Source: a bacterium (GTDB taxonomy: Bacteria > Pseudomonadota > Alphaproteobacteria > Rickettsiales > RI-342). From it: DNA of 64,000 bases. Made by a program: the position numbers and the translations under genes. The notes under the pieces were generated by a model, which had not been told where the DNA came from, did no database searches, and saw nothing but the letters and a program-made list of their open reading frames with translations. The stretch covers positions 18,673 to 82,672 of the forward strand of contig WGMV01000011.1 of NCBI GenBank assembly GCA_016124905.1. The letters run 5' to 3'. The number at the start of each line of letters is the position of its first letter. The stretch's first letter is position 1. Shown piece by piece: positions 52,178-63,117 of the stretch.

Positions 52178-53615
52178 GGTGCGTATCCTCCTGAGAGAGT
52201 GGGTTAGGCATGGTTTCCGCCAGCACGGCACGGAGCCCGAAATGCGTCGTGCCGGTCACGATGACCTCAGCCAGTTGCCCCGGCTTGAGATCGCAATCAT
52301 CCACATGCACCGATTGCAGGTAGGGGCTGCGCCCGACCATCTGCCCCGCATGCTTGCCCGGCTTCTCAATCAATATTTCCATACGTTGCCCGACCATGGA
52401 TTGATTGAAATCAATCAGCTGCTGGTTCAGCAATGCCTGCAGCGCCTGCAGCCGCGCATCCTTTACCTCTTCGGGCACCTGCTCCTCCACGCTCGCCGCA
52501 GGCGTGCCGGGGCGGATACTGTATTTGAAGGAATAGCTCTGCGCATAGCCCACCTTGCGCACCAGCTGCATGGTCGCCTCGAAATCCTCATCCGTCTCAC
52601 CGGGAAACCCGACAATGATATCGGTGGACAAGGCGATATCCGGCCGCGCCTTGCGCAGTTTCTCAATGATATTCAGGTAATGTTTCGCCGTATGCTTGCG
52701 GTTCATCGCCGCCAGGATCCTGTCCGATCCAGATTGCACCGGCAGGTGCAGATAGGGCATCAATTGCGGCAAATCCGCATGCGCCTGAATCAGTGCATCA
52801 TCCATATCGCGCGGGTGCGAGGTGGTGTAACGGATACGCGTAATCCCTGGAATCTCGGCCAATGCATGGCACAGCTTCGCCAGGTTCCACTCCCCGCCCC
52901 CAGCCATGCCGTGATACGCATTCACATTCTGCCCGAGCAAGGTCACTTCCACCACGCCGCCCGCCGCCATCGTCCGCGCCTCTGCCAGCACGTCATTCAC
53001 CGGGCGTGAATATTCCCCGCCCCGCGTATAGGGCACCACGCAAAAGGTGCAGAATTTGTCGCACCCTTCCTGAATGGTCAAAAACGCCTGCGTCGCCCCT
53101 TCCGGCGGTTGGATAGCGAGTTTATCAAACTTCTCTTCCACCGCGAAATCCAGCTCATGGATCTTCTCGCCCCCACCCTTTATCGCGTGGTCACGCAAAC
53201 TCTTGGCTACCAGGTCCGGCAACCGCTGGAAGGTCTGAGGCCCCACCACAATATCCACATAAGGCGCGCGCCTGGTAATCTCCTCGCCCTCCGCCTGCGC
53301 CACGCACCCGGCCACGGCCACCAGCATGCGCTTGCCGTTTTTGCCGAGCTTCTGCTTGGCCCGCTTGATGCGCCCAAGGTCGGAATACATTTTTTCGGAG
53401 GCCTTTTCGCGGATATGGCAGGTGTTAAGCACCACCATGTCGGCATCGTCCGGTTTTTCGCTCAGCTCGTAGCCAAGCGGCTTCATCAGTTCCGCCATGC
53501 GGGACGAATCGTAGAAATTCATCTGGCAGCCATAGGTCTTGATATGGATTTTCTTCTTATCCATTGCCTTGTTTGTCTGGCTGATAGAGGGGTTGGCCAA
53601 TGCCGGGCTGCTCAT
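52164..53615 (-). CDS. miaB: tRNA-2-methylthio-N6-isopentenyladenosine methylthiotransferase
   Basis: A radical-SAM enzyme that adds methylthio to i6A37. The N-terminal cluster cysteines lie in [25 protein letters not shown] and [12 protein letters not shown]. The radical-SAM motif [15 protein letters not shown] (CxxxCxxC) and a TRAM domain follow at the end. ATG 53615 has AAGGA nine bases upstream; ATG 53564 ([12 protein letters not shown]) gives the shorter family-like start. Length 483. It is the first gene of the miaB-ybeZ-ybeY-corC-lnt run. Confidence 0.96.
   Translation of the reverse strand: MSSPALANPSISQTNKAMDKKKIHIKTYGCQMNFYDSSRMAELMKPLGYELSEKPDDADMVVLNTCHIREKASEKMYSDLGRIKRAKQKLGKNGKRMLVAVAGCVAQAEGEEITRRAPYVDIVVGPQTFQRLPDLVAKSLRDHAIKGGGEKIHELDFAVEEKFDKLAIQPPEGATQAFLTIQEGCDKFCTFCVVPYTRGGEYSRPVNDVLAEARTMAAGGVVEVTLLGQNVNAYHGMAGGGEWNLAKLCHALAEIPGITRIRYTTSHPRDMDDALIQAHADLPQLMPYLHLPVQSGSDRILAAMNRKHTAKHYLNIIEKLRKARPDIALSTDIIVGFPGETDEDFEATMQLVRKVGYAQSYSFKYSIRPGTPAASVEEQVPEEVKDARLQALQALLNQQLIDFNQSMVGQRMEILIEKPGKHAGQMVGRSPYLQSVHVDDCDLKPGQLAEVIVTGTTHFGLRAVLAETMPNPLSQEDTHLGHA
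52187..52192 (-). promoter_or_regulatory. AGGAGG ribosome site selecting a TTG start for ybeZ
   Basis: CCTCCT on the plus strand is AGGAGG on the minus strand, inside the end of miaB. Its nine-base distance to TTG 52177 decides the start of ybeZ, since no suitable ATG follows within the conserved N-terminal region ([15 protein letters not shown]). Confidence 0.75.
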
Positions 53616-53690
53616 TCGTTAACCGTCCTTGTATTTTATGCCAATCCGCCCATTGGCGATAGTGTTAGTTTATAACAATGCTTCCACCAC

Positions 53691-54011
53691 CTACCGGTCG
53701 GAGTCAGCTAATTGAAATTCCTTAATAATTTTTCCTTCAAGTAAATGCTCGCGCACAATCCGGTCCGCCGCCTTGCGGTCAGGCACGCGGTACCATATCC
53801 CTTCAGGGTAAACCACCACCACCGGCCCCAGCTCACACCGGTCCAGGCAACCCGCGCCATTGATGCGCACATCGCCCTTCAACCCAAGCTCTTTTGTGAG
53901 TGATTTCATATAGTTACGAATATCCTCGCTGCCCTTGCGCGCGCAGGAACCGCGCTTGTGCCCTTCCGGGCGCTCATTGGTGCAGACGAATGCATGATGC
54001 TCATAAAACAT
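53691..54011 (-). CDS. Thioredoxin-like [2Fe-2S] ferredoxin-domain protein
   Basis: A 106-residue protein with Cys10, Cys23, Cys55 and Cys59 in VCTNERP, RGSCARKG and GAGCLDRCELGP: the [2Fe-2S] thioredoxin-like ferredoxin fold. It is a likely electron carrier or iron-sulfur protein of unknown partner. The frame opens to 54038, but ATG 54011 (MFYEHHAFVCTN) has AGGG before it and matches the family start. It is 75 bases upstream of miaB, whose enzyme needs iron-sulfur clusters; that link is inference. Confidence 0.9.
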   Translation of the reverse strand: MFYEHHAFVCTNERPEGHKRGSCARKGSEDIRNYMKSLTKELGLKGDVRINGAGCLDRCELGPVVVVYPEGIWYRVPDRKAADRIVREHLLEGKIIKEFQLADSDR

Positions 54012-54039
54012 AGATACCCTAACCCTCACATTTCCCATG

Positions 54040-54112
54040 CGCGACAGTACGTCGCGCCACAGCCTTGAGCACGCTTCATTGCGAGGGCAAGCAGGCCCGA
54101 GCAGGAAGCAAT
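54040..54112. repeat. Dispersed repeat beginning CGCGACAGTACGTCGCG, copy 2
   Basis: CGCGACAGTACGTCGCGC (54040-54057) repeats the core found at 45144. It is followed by CAGCCTTGAGC and GCGAGGGCAAGCAGG, paralleling the first copy with divergence. It lies between the ferredoxin-like gene and yaaA. No coding content is seen in 54012-54111. Confidence 0.6.
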
Positions 54113-54909
54113 CATGATTTTCCTGCCTTCCTCGTAAAAATCATATGTGCTTCGTCGGACAGTTCCTTACGGAAGCGGTACCCGCCCTCGGTAAAGCGCT
54201 TCAACGCCTCCGGTTCATTGATCTGCCCACGGATGATATGGTTGGCCATCATGCCCCGCGCCCGCTTGGCCAGCAGCCCGATGGTCGCCAGCTTGCCGTT
54301 CTTTTCTTCCTTGAACTGCACCTCAATCACGCGGATGCCCTTTTTCGCCAGCGCCTTCGCATCCACCGCCCCGGCATATTCCTGGCTGGCCAGGTTCAGC
54401 AGCACCGGCTCCGGATGTTGCTTGGCATCGCCCAGTTCCGAGGCCAGCTTGGCCGTCACCGCCTTTTTCCAGAAATCATACAAATTCTCCCCTTTCGGGC
54501 TAGCCAGCGCCGTGCCCATCTCCAGCCGGTAGGGCTGCATCAGGTCCAGCGGACGCAACAACCCGTAAAGGCCTGATAGAATCCGCCCATGCGCCTGCGC
54601 GAAGGCCCAGTCCTTCTTGCCGTAATCCTTCACCTCCATACCCTGATACACATCGCCCTTGAACAGCGTCAGCGCCGCCTGGGCATTTTCCGTAGTAAAT
54701 GGCGTGGAAAACCGCTGGTACCGGGCATGGTTCAGCTCCGCCAGCTTGGGGCTGATATCCATCAGCCTGCCCAGCTGCGCCGCGCTTTTTTTGCGCAAAA
54801 TCTTCACCAATGCCTCGGCTTCCTTCAAAAATTCCGGCTGGGTGGGCGGCATTGCCGGCTTCGGCGGGTTGCCGTCCAGCGTTTTGGCGGGGGAGAGAAT
54901 GAACAGCAT
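54112..54909 (-). CDS. yaaA: Peroxide stress protein YaaA (UPF0246)
   Basis: 265 residues beginning MLFILSPAKTLD, the invariant YaaA start. ALTLFKGDVYQGMEVKDYG, GRILSGLYGLLRPLDLMQPYRLEMG and LASQEYAGAVDAKAL follow. In E. coli YaaA lowers free iron during peroxide stress and binds DNA with a helix-hairpin-helix-like fold. It is 18 bases downstream of the glycosyltransferase gene, on the same strand, so they may be cotranscribed. Confidence 0.95.
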   Translation of the reverse strand: MLFILSPAKTLDGNPPKPAMPPTQPEFLKEAEALVKILRKKSAAQLGRLMDISPKLAELNHARYQRFSTPFTTENAQAALTLFKGDVYQGMEVKDYGKKDWAFAQAHGRILSGLYGLLRPLDLMQPYRLEMGTALASPKGENLYDFWKKAVTAKLASELGDAKQHPEPVLLNLASQEYAGAVDAKALAKKGIRVIEVQFKEEKNGKLATIGLLAKRARGMMANHIIRGQINEPEALKRFTEGGYRFRKELSDEAHMIFTRKAGKS

Positions 54910-54927
54910 GAATGAAAACCAACGGGC

Positions 54928-55974
54928 CTATTGCGTAATCAGCTTATAAGACGCAATGGACTGGCGGGCAAGGTCCCCCCATGTGAAGGCGCTGGCATAA
55001 TGCGCGGCGTTCAGCAGCTTGTCGCGCAGCAATTGCGGGTGCTGACGGTAATGCACCAGAGCCTTGGCCAGGTCCTCCGGTTTTTTCAGGATATGCGTCA
55101 CGTGCTTCATGGCGGGCGACGTATGCTCCCCCGCATGGGCGAATACCAGCGTCTGCGCCACGTTCAGAAACGGCACCTGCATCGAATGCTCCGATATGCC
55201 GGAATAGCCCGGGCTTCCGGGAATCCCCTCCGGCAGATAGGCAAACAGCACATCCTGCAGCGCGTCGCACAGTTGCTTCTTGCCGATGCGCCGCTTGGAT
55301 ATCTCCAGGGTTACCGGATAATGGCTGAAATGCGCCTTGGCTTTCAGGTATTTCGCATAGCTCCCCTGCCCCGGCGGCACCGTGCCCATCACCCGCAGCG
55401 TCACGCCATCCGGCAGGCTGGCGGAAAGCTCCATCACCTCTTCAATCCCCTGCTCCGGCTCAACGGCTGTGAGGTATAATACGGTGCCAATGCCCTGTGA
55501 TTGACCGAAATCGCCCAGCAGTTGCTCTTTGGTGGCAGTGAATTCTGGCCCAAGATCATTCGGCGCGGGAATGCGCACCACTTCGCTGGCATCCGTCAGG
55601 CGCGGGTTCAGCCCAAGCGCATGCTGGCGATCATCTTCATTCAGGAAATAGGCATAACGCGCGCGTTCGATGCATTTGCGCACATGGTCCACGCGCTCCG
55701 GCGGCACACGCAGCACTTCATGAAACGTCACGACAACGGGTATTCCTTCCGCCTCGCACACGCGCATTACATGGCGGATTTTCCGTGCATGCGGATGGTA
55801 ATGGACATGCACCAGATCAAATTTTCTGCCCTTGAGCGTTTGCTCGATATCGCCAAGCTTTTCCGTGTGGCTTTTCACCTTGATGCCCGCCTTGTCCAGC
55901 TGACGGGCCAGCTTCTTCAGGTAGGTATAGGTCGTGGGCGAATTCTGCTGGTCGGCCACCATGAGCAGCTTCAT
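54928..55974 (-). CDS. GT-B type glycosyltransferase-like protein
   Basis: 348 residues starting MKLLMVADQQNSPTTYTYLKKL (ATG 55974, with GGAG upstream; frame open to 55995). VHVHYHPHARKIRHVMRVCE, VVVTFHEVLRVPPERVDHVRKC and GTVLYLTAVEPEQGIEEVMEL resemble the acceptor- and donor-side halves of GT4-type enzymes, with YASAFTWGDLARQSI at the end. The substrate is unknown. A complete retaining-GT ExxE motif is not certain, so activity is moderate in confidence. It is divergent from trpG. Confidence 0.75.
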   Translation of the reverse strand: MKLLMVADQQNSPTTYTYLKKLARQLDKAGIKVKSHTEKLGDIEQTLKGRKFDLVHVHYHPHARKIRHVMRVCEAEGIPVVVTFHEVLRVPPERVDHVRKCIERARYAYFLNEDDRQHALGLNPRLTDASEVVRIPAPNDLGPEFTATKEQLLGDFGQSQGIGTVLYLTAVEPEQGIEEVMELSASLPDGVTLRVMGTVPPGQGSYAKYLKAKAHFSHYPVTLEISKRRIGKKQLCDALQDVLFAYLPEGIPGSPGYSGISEHSMQVPFLNVAQTLVFAHAGEHTSPAMKHVTHILKKPEDLAKALVHYRQHPQLLRDKLLNAAHYASAFTWGDLARQSIASYKLITQ

Positions 55975-56105
55975 CGCGCATCTCCGGATAGTCAAAGGGC
56001 CTGTAAACTACCCTGTTTTGCTGCGCTGCACAAGCCTGAAACGCTCCCGGAATAGTTGCGCCCCAGACAGGTTGCGGGCAAACAACAAATGGCTATAGTG
56101 CGCGC

Positions 56106-56693
56106 ATGACGCGCATTCTCCTCATCGATAATTACGACAGCTTCACTTACAACCTCGTCCATTACCTGCAGGAACTGGGCGCGGAGGTAGAGGTAAAGCG
56201 CAACGATGCCCTGACCACGGTGGACATAGCCAAGGCAGGCTATGACGGCATCGTCATCTCCCCCGGCCCCGGCCGCCCTGAAGATGCTGGCATCAGTGAA
56301 GCCGTAATCCGTGAACTCGGCCCCACCATCCCCATTTTCGGTGTCTGCCTTGGCCATCAGGCCATTGGTCAGGTCTATGGCGGCAAGGTTGTGCGCGGCG
56401 CCAGCCCGATGCATGGAAAAATCAGCGCACTCACGCATAAAAATATTGGTATTTTCAAAAACATCCCATCCCCTTTTAATGCGACGCGCTACCACTCTCT
56501 GATCGTGGATCGCTCCACCCTCCCCGCCTGCCTGGAAGTCACCGCCGAAACGGCTGACGGCACCATCATGGGCCTTCAGCATAAGGAGCATCCCGTGCAT
56601 GGCGTGCAGTTCCATCCGGAAAGCATCGCCTCCGAGCACGGCCACCAGATGCTCGGCAACTTCCTCACCCTCTGCCGGGAGCATGCGGCTTGA
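56106..56693 (+). CDS. trpG: Anthranilate synthase component II (glutamine amidotransferase)
   Basis: It supplies ammonia for anthranilate or p-aminobenzoate synthesis. The product starts [22 protein letters not shown], has the nucleophile Cys in [16 protein letters not shown], and His-Glu in [13 protein letters not shown]. Length 195. trpE (or pabB) is not adjacent, so the amidotransferase may serve a partner encoded elsewhere. It heads trpG-trpD-trpC, with trpD overlapping its stop. Confidence 0.95.
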   Translation: MTRILLIDNYDSFTYNLVHYLQELGAEVEVKRNDALTTVDIAKAGYDGIVISPGPGRPEDAGISEAVIRELGPTIPIFGVCLGHQAIGQVYGGKVVRGASPMHGKISALTHKNIGIFKNIPSPFNATRYHSLIVDRSTLPACLEVTAETADGTIMGLQHKEHPVHGVQFHPESIASEHGHQMLGNFLTLCREHAA

Positions 56694-57661
56694 GCGAGCA
56701 GGCACAGGCTTGCGCCGATATGGGCGCCATCCTCGACGGCGCATGGGATGACAGCCGCATTGCCGACTACCTGACCGCCAGCTTCGAACACCCCATCACC
56801 GCCCCTCAGCTTGCCGGCGCGGCACAGGCCATGCGTGCCCGCATGGTCCCCGTCCAGGCCCCCGCCAATGCCATCGACAATTGCGGCACCGGCGGCGACG
56901 GCAGCCATAGCCTGAACATCTCCACCGCCGCCGCCTTCGTCGTGGCGGGCACGGGCGTGCCGGTGGCCAAGCACGGCAACCGTTCCATCACCTCACGCTC
57001 CGGCTCCGCCGATGTGCTGGAAGCCCTCGGCATCCGCCTCATCGCCTCGCCATATCAATTGACGCACATCATCAAACAGGCGGGCATCTGCTTCATGTTC
57101 GCGCCGGAACATCATCCTTCGCTGAAGCGAGTCGCCGCCATCCGCAAGCAGCTCGGCTTCCGCACCATCTTCAACCTGCTCGGCCCCATCTGCAACCCTG
57201 CCGGCGTCACACGCCAGCTTATCGGCACCTACAGCGAGCAGGTCATGCTGCCCATGGCCGAAGCCCTGCGGATGCTCGGCTGCCAGCATGCCCTCATCGT
57301 CCATGGCCATGGCGGGCTGGACGAACTCAGCACCAACGGCCCTTCCAGACTGGTGGAACTGAAACAGGGCCGCATCCTTGAGGTGGAATTCAGCCCCGCC
57401 CAACTCAACATCACCCCACCCGCCGCCAACGCACTGGAAGGCGGCGATGCCGCCTTCAACGCAGCCGCCCTCACCCGCCTGCTGGATGGCGAAACCGGTG
57501 CCTACCGTGATGCCGTGCTGCTGAACGCTGCCGCTTGCCTGCTTGTGGCGGAAACAACACAGGACTGGGCAAATGCATGGAACCTCGCCGCCGCCGCCAT
57601 TGACAGCGGCGCGGCAAAAGCGGCATTAATTGAGCTGGTTCAGGCAACAGGGACGTTATGA
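56690..57661 (+). CDS. trpD: Anthranilate phosphoribosyltransferase
   Basis: It joins anthranilate with PRPP in tryptophan synthesis. [21 protein letters not shown] is the PRPP-binding motif, with [21 protein letters not shown] and [16 protein letters not shown] typical. The start is TTG 56690, overlapping the trpG stop in a coupled TTGA; GGGAG lies nine bases upstream. The first ATG (56720) has no ribosome site. Length 323. The trpC gene follows with an ATGA overlap. Confidence 0.95.
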   Translation: MSEQAQACADMGAILDGAWDDSRIADYLTASFEHPITAPQLAGAAQAMRARMVPVQAPANAIDNCGTGGDGSHSLNISTAAAFVVAGTGVPVAKHGNRSITSRSGSADVLEALGIRLIASPYQLTHIIKQAGICFMFAPEHHPSLKRVAAIRKQLGFRTIFNLLGPICNPAGVTRQLIGTYSEQVMLPMAEALRMLGCQHALIVHGHGGLDELSTNGPSRLVELKQGRILEVEFSPAQLNITPPAANALEGGDAAFNAAALTRLLDGETGAYRDAVLLNAAACLLVAETTQDWANAWNLAAAAIDSGAAKAALIELVQATGTL

Positions 57662-58473
57662 CCACCACCGCCGAAAAGAAAGACATCCTCACGCAAATCT
57701 GCGACCAGAAGCGCCAGCACGTGGAGCGCAACAAGGCGCGCATTTCCTTAAACGATCTTCGCCAGCTCCTGCCCAAGGCCTCCGCCCCGCGCGGCTTCCT
57801 GAAGGCCATTGAAACCACGGTCGCCACCGGTCGCCCTGCTTTGATTGCCGAACTCAAAAAAGCCTCCCCCAGCAAGGGCGTCATCCGCAAGGATTTCTAC
57901 CCCCCCGCCCTCGCCAAGGCCTATGAGATGGGCGGCGCCACCTGCCTTTCCGTGCTGACGGATATCCCCTATTTCCAGGGCAGCGATGAATTCCTCCAGG
58001 CCGCCCGCAATGCCAGCCAGCTGCCCGTGCTCCGCAAGGATTTCATGATCGATCCCTACCAAATTGTTGAATCCCGTGTGCTGGGCGCAGATTGCGTGCT
58101 GCTCATCCTCGCCGCGTTGAAGCAGGAGGAAGCCGAGGAGCTTGAAAGCGTCGCCCTTTCGCTGGGCATGGATGTGCTGCTCGAAGTGCATGACCATAAG
58201 GAACTCGCCCGCGCGCTCTCCATGAAATCCCGCCTCATCGGCATCAACAACCGCAACCTGAAAACGCTCGACATCTCACTGGAAACCACCACCCAGCTCC
58301 GCCCTCTCATCGGCAAGGATTACACGGTGATCTGCGAAAGCGGCATCCACACGCATGGCGACATCGCCTTCATGAAACAGCACGACGTGCATGCCTTCCT
58401 CGTCGGCGAAAGCCTGATGCAGCAGGACAATGTCACCAAGGCCACCCGCCTGCTGCTGGGAGAAGCGGCATGA
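57658..58473 (+). CDS. trpC: Indole-3-glycerol phosphate synthase
   Basis: It closes the indole ring in tryptophan synthesis. AELKKASPSKGVIRKDF (catalytic Lys), LPVLRKDFMIDPYQIVESRVLGADCVLLI (abbreviated: RKDFMIDPYQ and GADCVLLI), LIGINNRNLKTL and VICESGIHTHGDI mark the barrel. Length 271. It overlaps trpD and the following membrane-protein gene by four bases each, implying one transcript. trpF, trpB and trpA are not in the window. Confidence 0.96.
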   Translation: MTTTAEKKDILTQICDQKRQHVERNKARISLNDLRQLLPKASAPRGFLKAIETTVATGRPALIAELKKASPSKGVIRKDFYPPALAKAYEMGGATCLSVLTDIPYFQGSDEFLQAARNASQLPVLRKDFMIDPYQIVESRVLGADCVLLILAALKQEEAEELESVALSLGMDVLLEVHDHKELARALSMKSRLIGINNRNLKTLDISLETTTQLRPLIGKDYTVICESGIHTHGDIAFMKQHDVHAFLVGESLMQQDNVTKATRLLLGEAA

Positions 58474-59240
58474 TCGCCGATCGCACCATCACGCTGTTTG
58501 GCAATCCCATGCTGCTGCTGGATGCCGCCGCGCTCGCCTGGCTTTTCGTCTGCGTGCTGGGCTATTCACTTTACAGCCAGCAGTTTAAAGCCGGCTCTCA
58601 CCAGAGCATCATCCCGGTGATGAACAGCTACCGGCTGGAATGGATGCGCCAGATGCTGAAGCGCGAAAACCGCATGGTAGATGCCGCTATCCTTGGCAAC
58701 CTCATCAAAAGCATCACCTTCTTCGCTTCCACCTCCATCCTCATCGTCGCCGGTCTGGTGGGCGCGCTAACGCATATCGATGTCGCCGTCTCCATCATCG
58801 ACCGGCTTCCCTTTGCCGTGAAGACCGATGCCTTCATGTGGGAACTCAAGCTGCTGATCCTCATCCTGATTTTCACGCACGCTTTCTTCAAATACACCTG
58901 GTCGCTGCGCACGCACCATTACACCTGCATCATGGTAGGCGCCGCCCCCGCGCCGGACGACAAGCCGGAAACCCACAATGCCTTTGCCCATAAAATCGCC
59001 GAACTTTCCATGAACGCCGCGCGTCACTTCAATGTCGGCCTGCGTTCCTACTATTACGGCCTTGCCACGCTCAGCTGGTTCCTGCACCCGCTGGTCTTCA
59101 TCGCCACGCTTGGCTGGGTCATGTGGGTCATCTACCGGCGCGAATTTCGCTCCAACGCACTCGCCGTGCTCCTCAGCGGCGGCACTCCCCCCGTGGAGGA
59201 TCCCAAGCCGCGTTTGCGTATAGGCAAGAAAAAGGCTTAA
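58470..59240 (+). CDS. DUF599 family membrane protein
   Basis: 256 residues with four or five membrane helices and the DUF599 segment YRLEWMRQMLKRENRMVDAAI, plus RTHHYTCIMVGAAP and YYYGLATLSWFLHPLVFI. Function is unknown. It overlaps trpC by four bases (ATGA), so it is read with the trp genes; the neighbour kdsA is convergent and its stop overlaps this one by four bases. Alphaproteobacterial genomes often carry DUF599 proteins; the link to tryptophan synthesis is only positional. Confidence 0.85.
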   Translation: MIADRTITLFGNPMLLLDAAALAWLFVCVLGYSLYSQQFKAGSHQSIIPVMNSYRLEWMRQMLKRENRMVDAAILGNLIKSITFFASTSILIVAGLVGALTHIDVAVSIIDRLPFAVKTDAFMWELKLLILILIFTHAFFKYTWSLRTHHYTCIMVGAAPAPDDKPETHNAFAHKIAELSMNAARHFNVGLRSYYYGLATLSWFLHPLVFIATLGWVMWVIYRREFRSNALAVLLSGGTPPVEDPKPRLRIGKKKA

Positions 59241-60061
59241 AGGCCTTTGGTAATATTATCGTAAGCCTGCAACTGCTTCAGCAGCTCTTCCATCGCATCC
59301 AGCTTCACCATGCAGGGTCCATCGCTCGGTGCTTGGTCCGGGTCGTCATGCGTTTCCATGAACAGCGCGGCCACGCCCACGGCCACCGCCGCGCGCGCCA
59401 GCACGGGCACAAATTCCCGCTGCCCGCCGCTCGCACCGCCAAGTCCGCCCGGCTGCTGCACGGAATGGGTGGCGTCAAACACCACCGGATAGCCCGTCTG
59501 CGCCATGATGGGCAGCGCGCGCATGTCGCTCACCAGCGTGTTATAGCCAAAGCTCGCGCCACGGTCCGTCAGCAGAATGCGTTCATTGCCGGTGGAAGCG
59601 ATCTTGGCCGCCACGTTCACCATGTCCCACGGGGCGAGAAACTGCCCCTTCTTCACATTGATGGCCAGGCCCGTATTGCCCGCGGCCAGCAGCAGGTCCG
59701 TCTGGCGGCACAGGAATGCCGGAATCTGCAGCACATCCACCACCTCTTTCAGCTCGGCGCAATGCTCGGGCAGATGCACATCCGTCAGCACCGGAATGCC
59801 GAACGCCTTGCGGATCTCGGCGAATACGGGCTGCGCCCCCGCCAGGCCGATACCGCGTTCCGCCTTGGCAGAAGTGCGGTTGGCCTTGTCGAACGAGGTC
59901 TTAAAAATCAGCGGAATGCCGAGCTTCTCGGTCATCTTTACCAGCCGCTCCGCCACCATCATTGCATGGTCACGGTTTTCCATCTGACACGGCCCGGCAA
60001 TCAGCGCAAACGGCTTATTATTGGCAATGGTCCATGTGCCGATGCTGACAGTCTTCACCAT
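59237..60061 (-). CDS. kdsA: 3-deoxy-8-phosphooctulonate synthase (KDO-8-P synthase)
   Basis: It condenses arabinose 5-phosphate and PEP for lipopolysaccharide Kdo. FALIAGPCQMENRDHAM has a Cys in the AGPC loop, the feature of the metal-dependent class (E. coli has Asn there). KTSFDKANRTSAKAERGIG, DVHLPEHCAEL and FDATHSVQQPGGLGGASGG follow. ATG 60061 is one base after the pyrG stop; the frame opens to 60100 in pyrG, which I reject. Length 274. It ends the pyrG-kdsA pair. Confidence 0.95.
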   Translation of the reverse strand: MVKTVSIGTWTIANNKPFALIAGPCQMENRDHAMMVAERLVKMTEKLGIPLIFKTSFDKANRTSAKAERGIGLAGAQPVFAEIRKAFGIPVLTDVHLPEHCAELKEVVDVLQIPAFLCRQTDLLLAAGNTGLAINVKKGQFLAPWDMVNVAAKIASTGNERILLTDRGASFGYNTLVSDMRALPIMAQTGYPVVFDATHSVQQPGGLGGASGGQREFVPVLARAAVAVGVAALFMETHDDPDQAPSDGPCMVKLDAMEELLKQLQAYDNITKGL

Positions 60062-60062
60062 G

Positions 60063-62190
<2,128 letters not shown>

Positions 62191-62210
62191 GGGTAAATCC
62201 TAACGAATCA

Positions 62211-62957
62211 TCATGAAATGGGCGACGGAACAGGGACCGCCGCTTCCGAACTTATCTGAGCAATAGCCTGAAACGACGCCGCCTGCAAGCTGGCACCGCC
62301 AATTAAAAAACCGTCCACATGCTCCACCCCGGCAAGGCCCAACGCATTGTCAGGCTTGACGGAACCGCCATAAAGCACGGCCACATCCAGACCAGCACTT
62401 TTTGCATAAGCCGCTATCCTGCCATGCATATCCGCCACATCCTCAAGGGTCGGGATCAACCCGGTACCGATGGCCCACACGGGCTCATAGGCAATCACGA
62501 AGCTTTTTGCCGGTCTGGCGGCCGCCAATGCCTCAAGCGATGCCTTAACCACCTCCCAGGCCCTTCCATCTTCCCGCTGGGCGCGGCTTTCACCCACGCA
62601 AACAATGGGATTCAACCCGGCCTGCATGGCGGCCTGCATCTTCTGCGCCACCACCGCATCCGTCTCACCGTGATATTGCCGACGCTCCGAATGGCCGACG
62701 ATCACATAGCCTGCACCCAGTTCGCGCAGCATGGCGGCCGCCACATCACCCGTATAGGCGCCTTCGGGCTTCTCATGGCAATCCTGCCCGCCAAGGCGAA
62801 TATCCGTATGCGCCAGCTTGCTGCGCAATTCAGCCAACCAGATGGAAGGTGGGCATACCACGCGGGTGACGGCAGGCATGTAGGGAGGGGTGGCCCTGGC
62901 GAATTCCGCGATCATCGCGGCGCTTCCGTACATTTTCCAATTGGCGACAATCAGCAT
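62211..62957 (-). CDS. tpiA: Triosephosphate isomerase
   Basis: It interconverts DHAP and glyceraldehyde 3-phosphate. MLIVANWKMYGSAAM has the catalytic Lys (NWK), VIVGHSERRQYHGET the His and IAYEPVWAIGTGLIPT the Glu with the mobile loop. Length 248. It starts the minus-strand tpiA-secG-pyrG-kdsA run. It is divergent from the PpiD-like gene across 160 bases, which hold both promoters; no clear boxes were recognised there. Confidence 0.96.
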   Translation of the reverse strand: MLIVANWKMYGSAAMIAEFARATPPYMPAVTRVVCPPSIWLAELRSKLAHTDIRLGGQDCHEKPEGAYTGDVAAAMLRELGAGYVIVGHSERRQYHGETDAVVAQKMQAAMQAGLNPIVCVGESRAQREDGRAWEVVKASLEALAAARPAKSFVIAYEPVWAIGTGLIPTLEDVADMHGRIAAYAKSAGLDVAVLYGGSVKPDNALGLAGVEHVDGFLIGGASLQAASFQAIAQISSEAAVPVPSPIS

Positions 62958-63117
62958 GGAACCGGCCCGGCGTTAAAACAAGCGGCGCTTGTAGCACACG
63001 GTCCCGCATCTGGCCAGAATCCTTTTGGCTCTGCAATTTTCCATTGAAGCAGGCATCCCCCGCGCTACTATGCAGCCGCTAAAACCAACATGTGTTTATT
63101 CGCATTAAGGATTCCCC

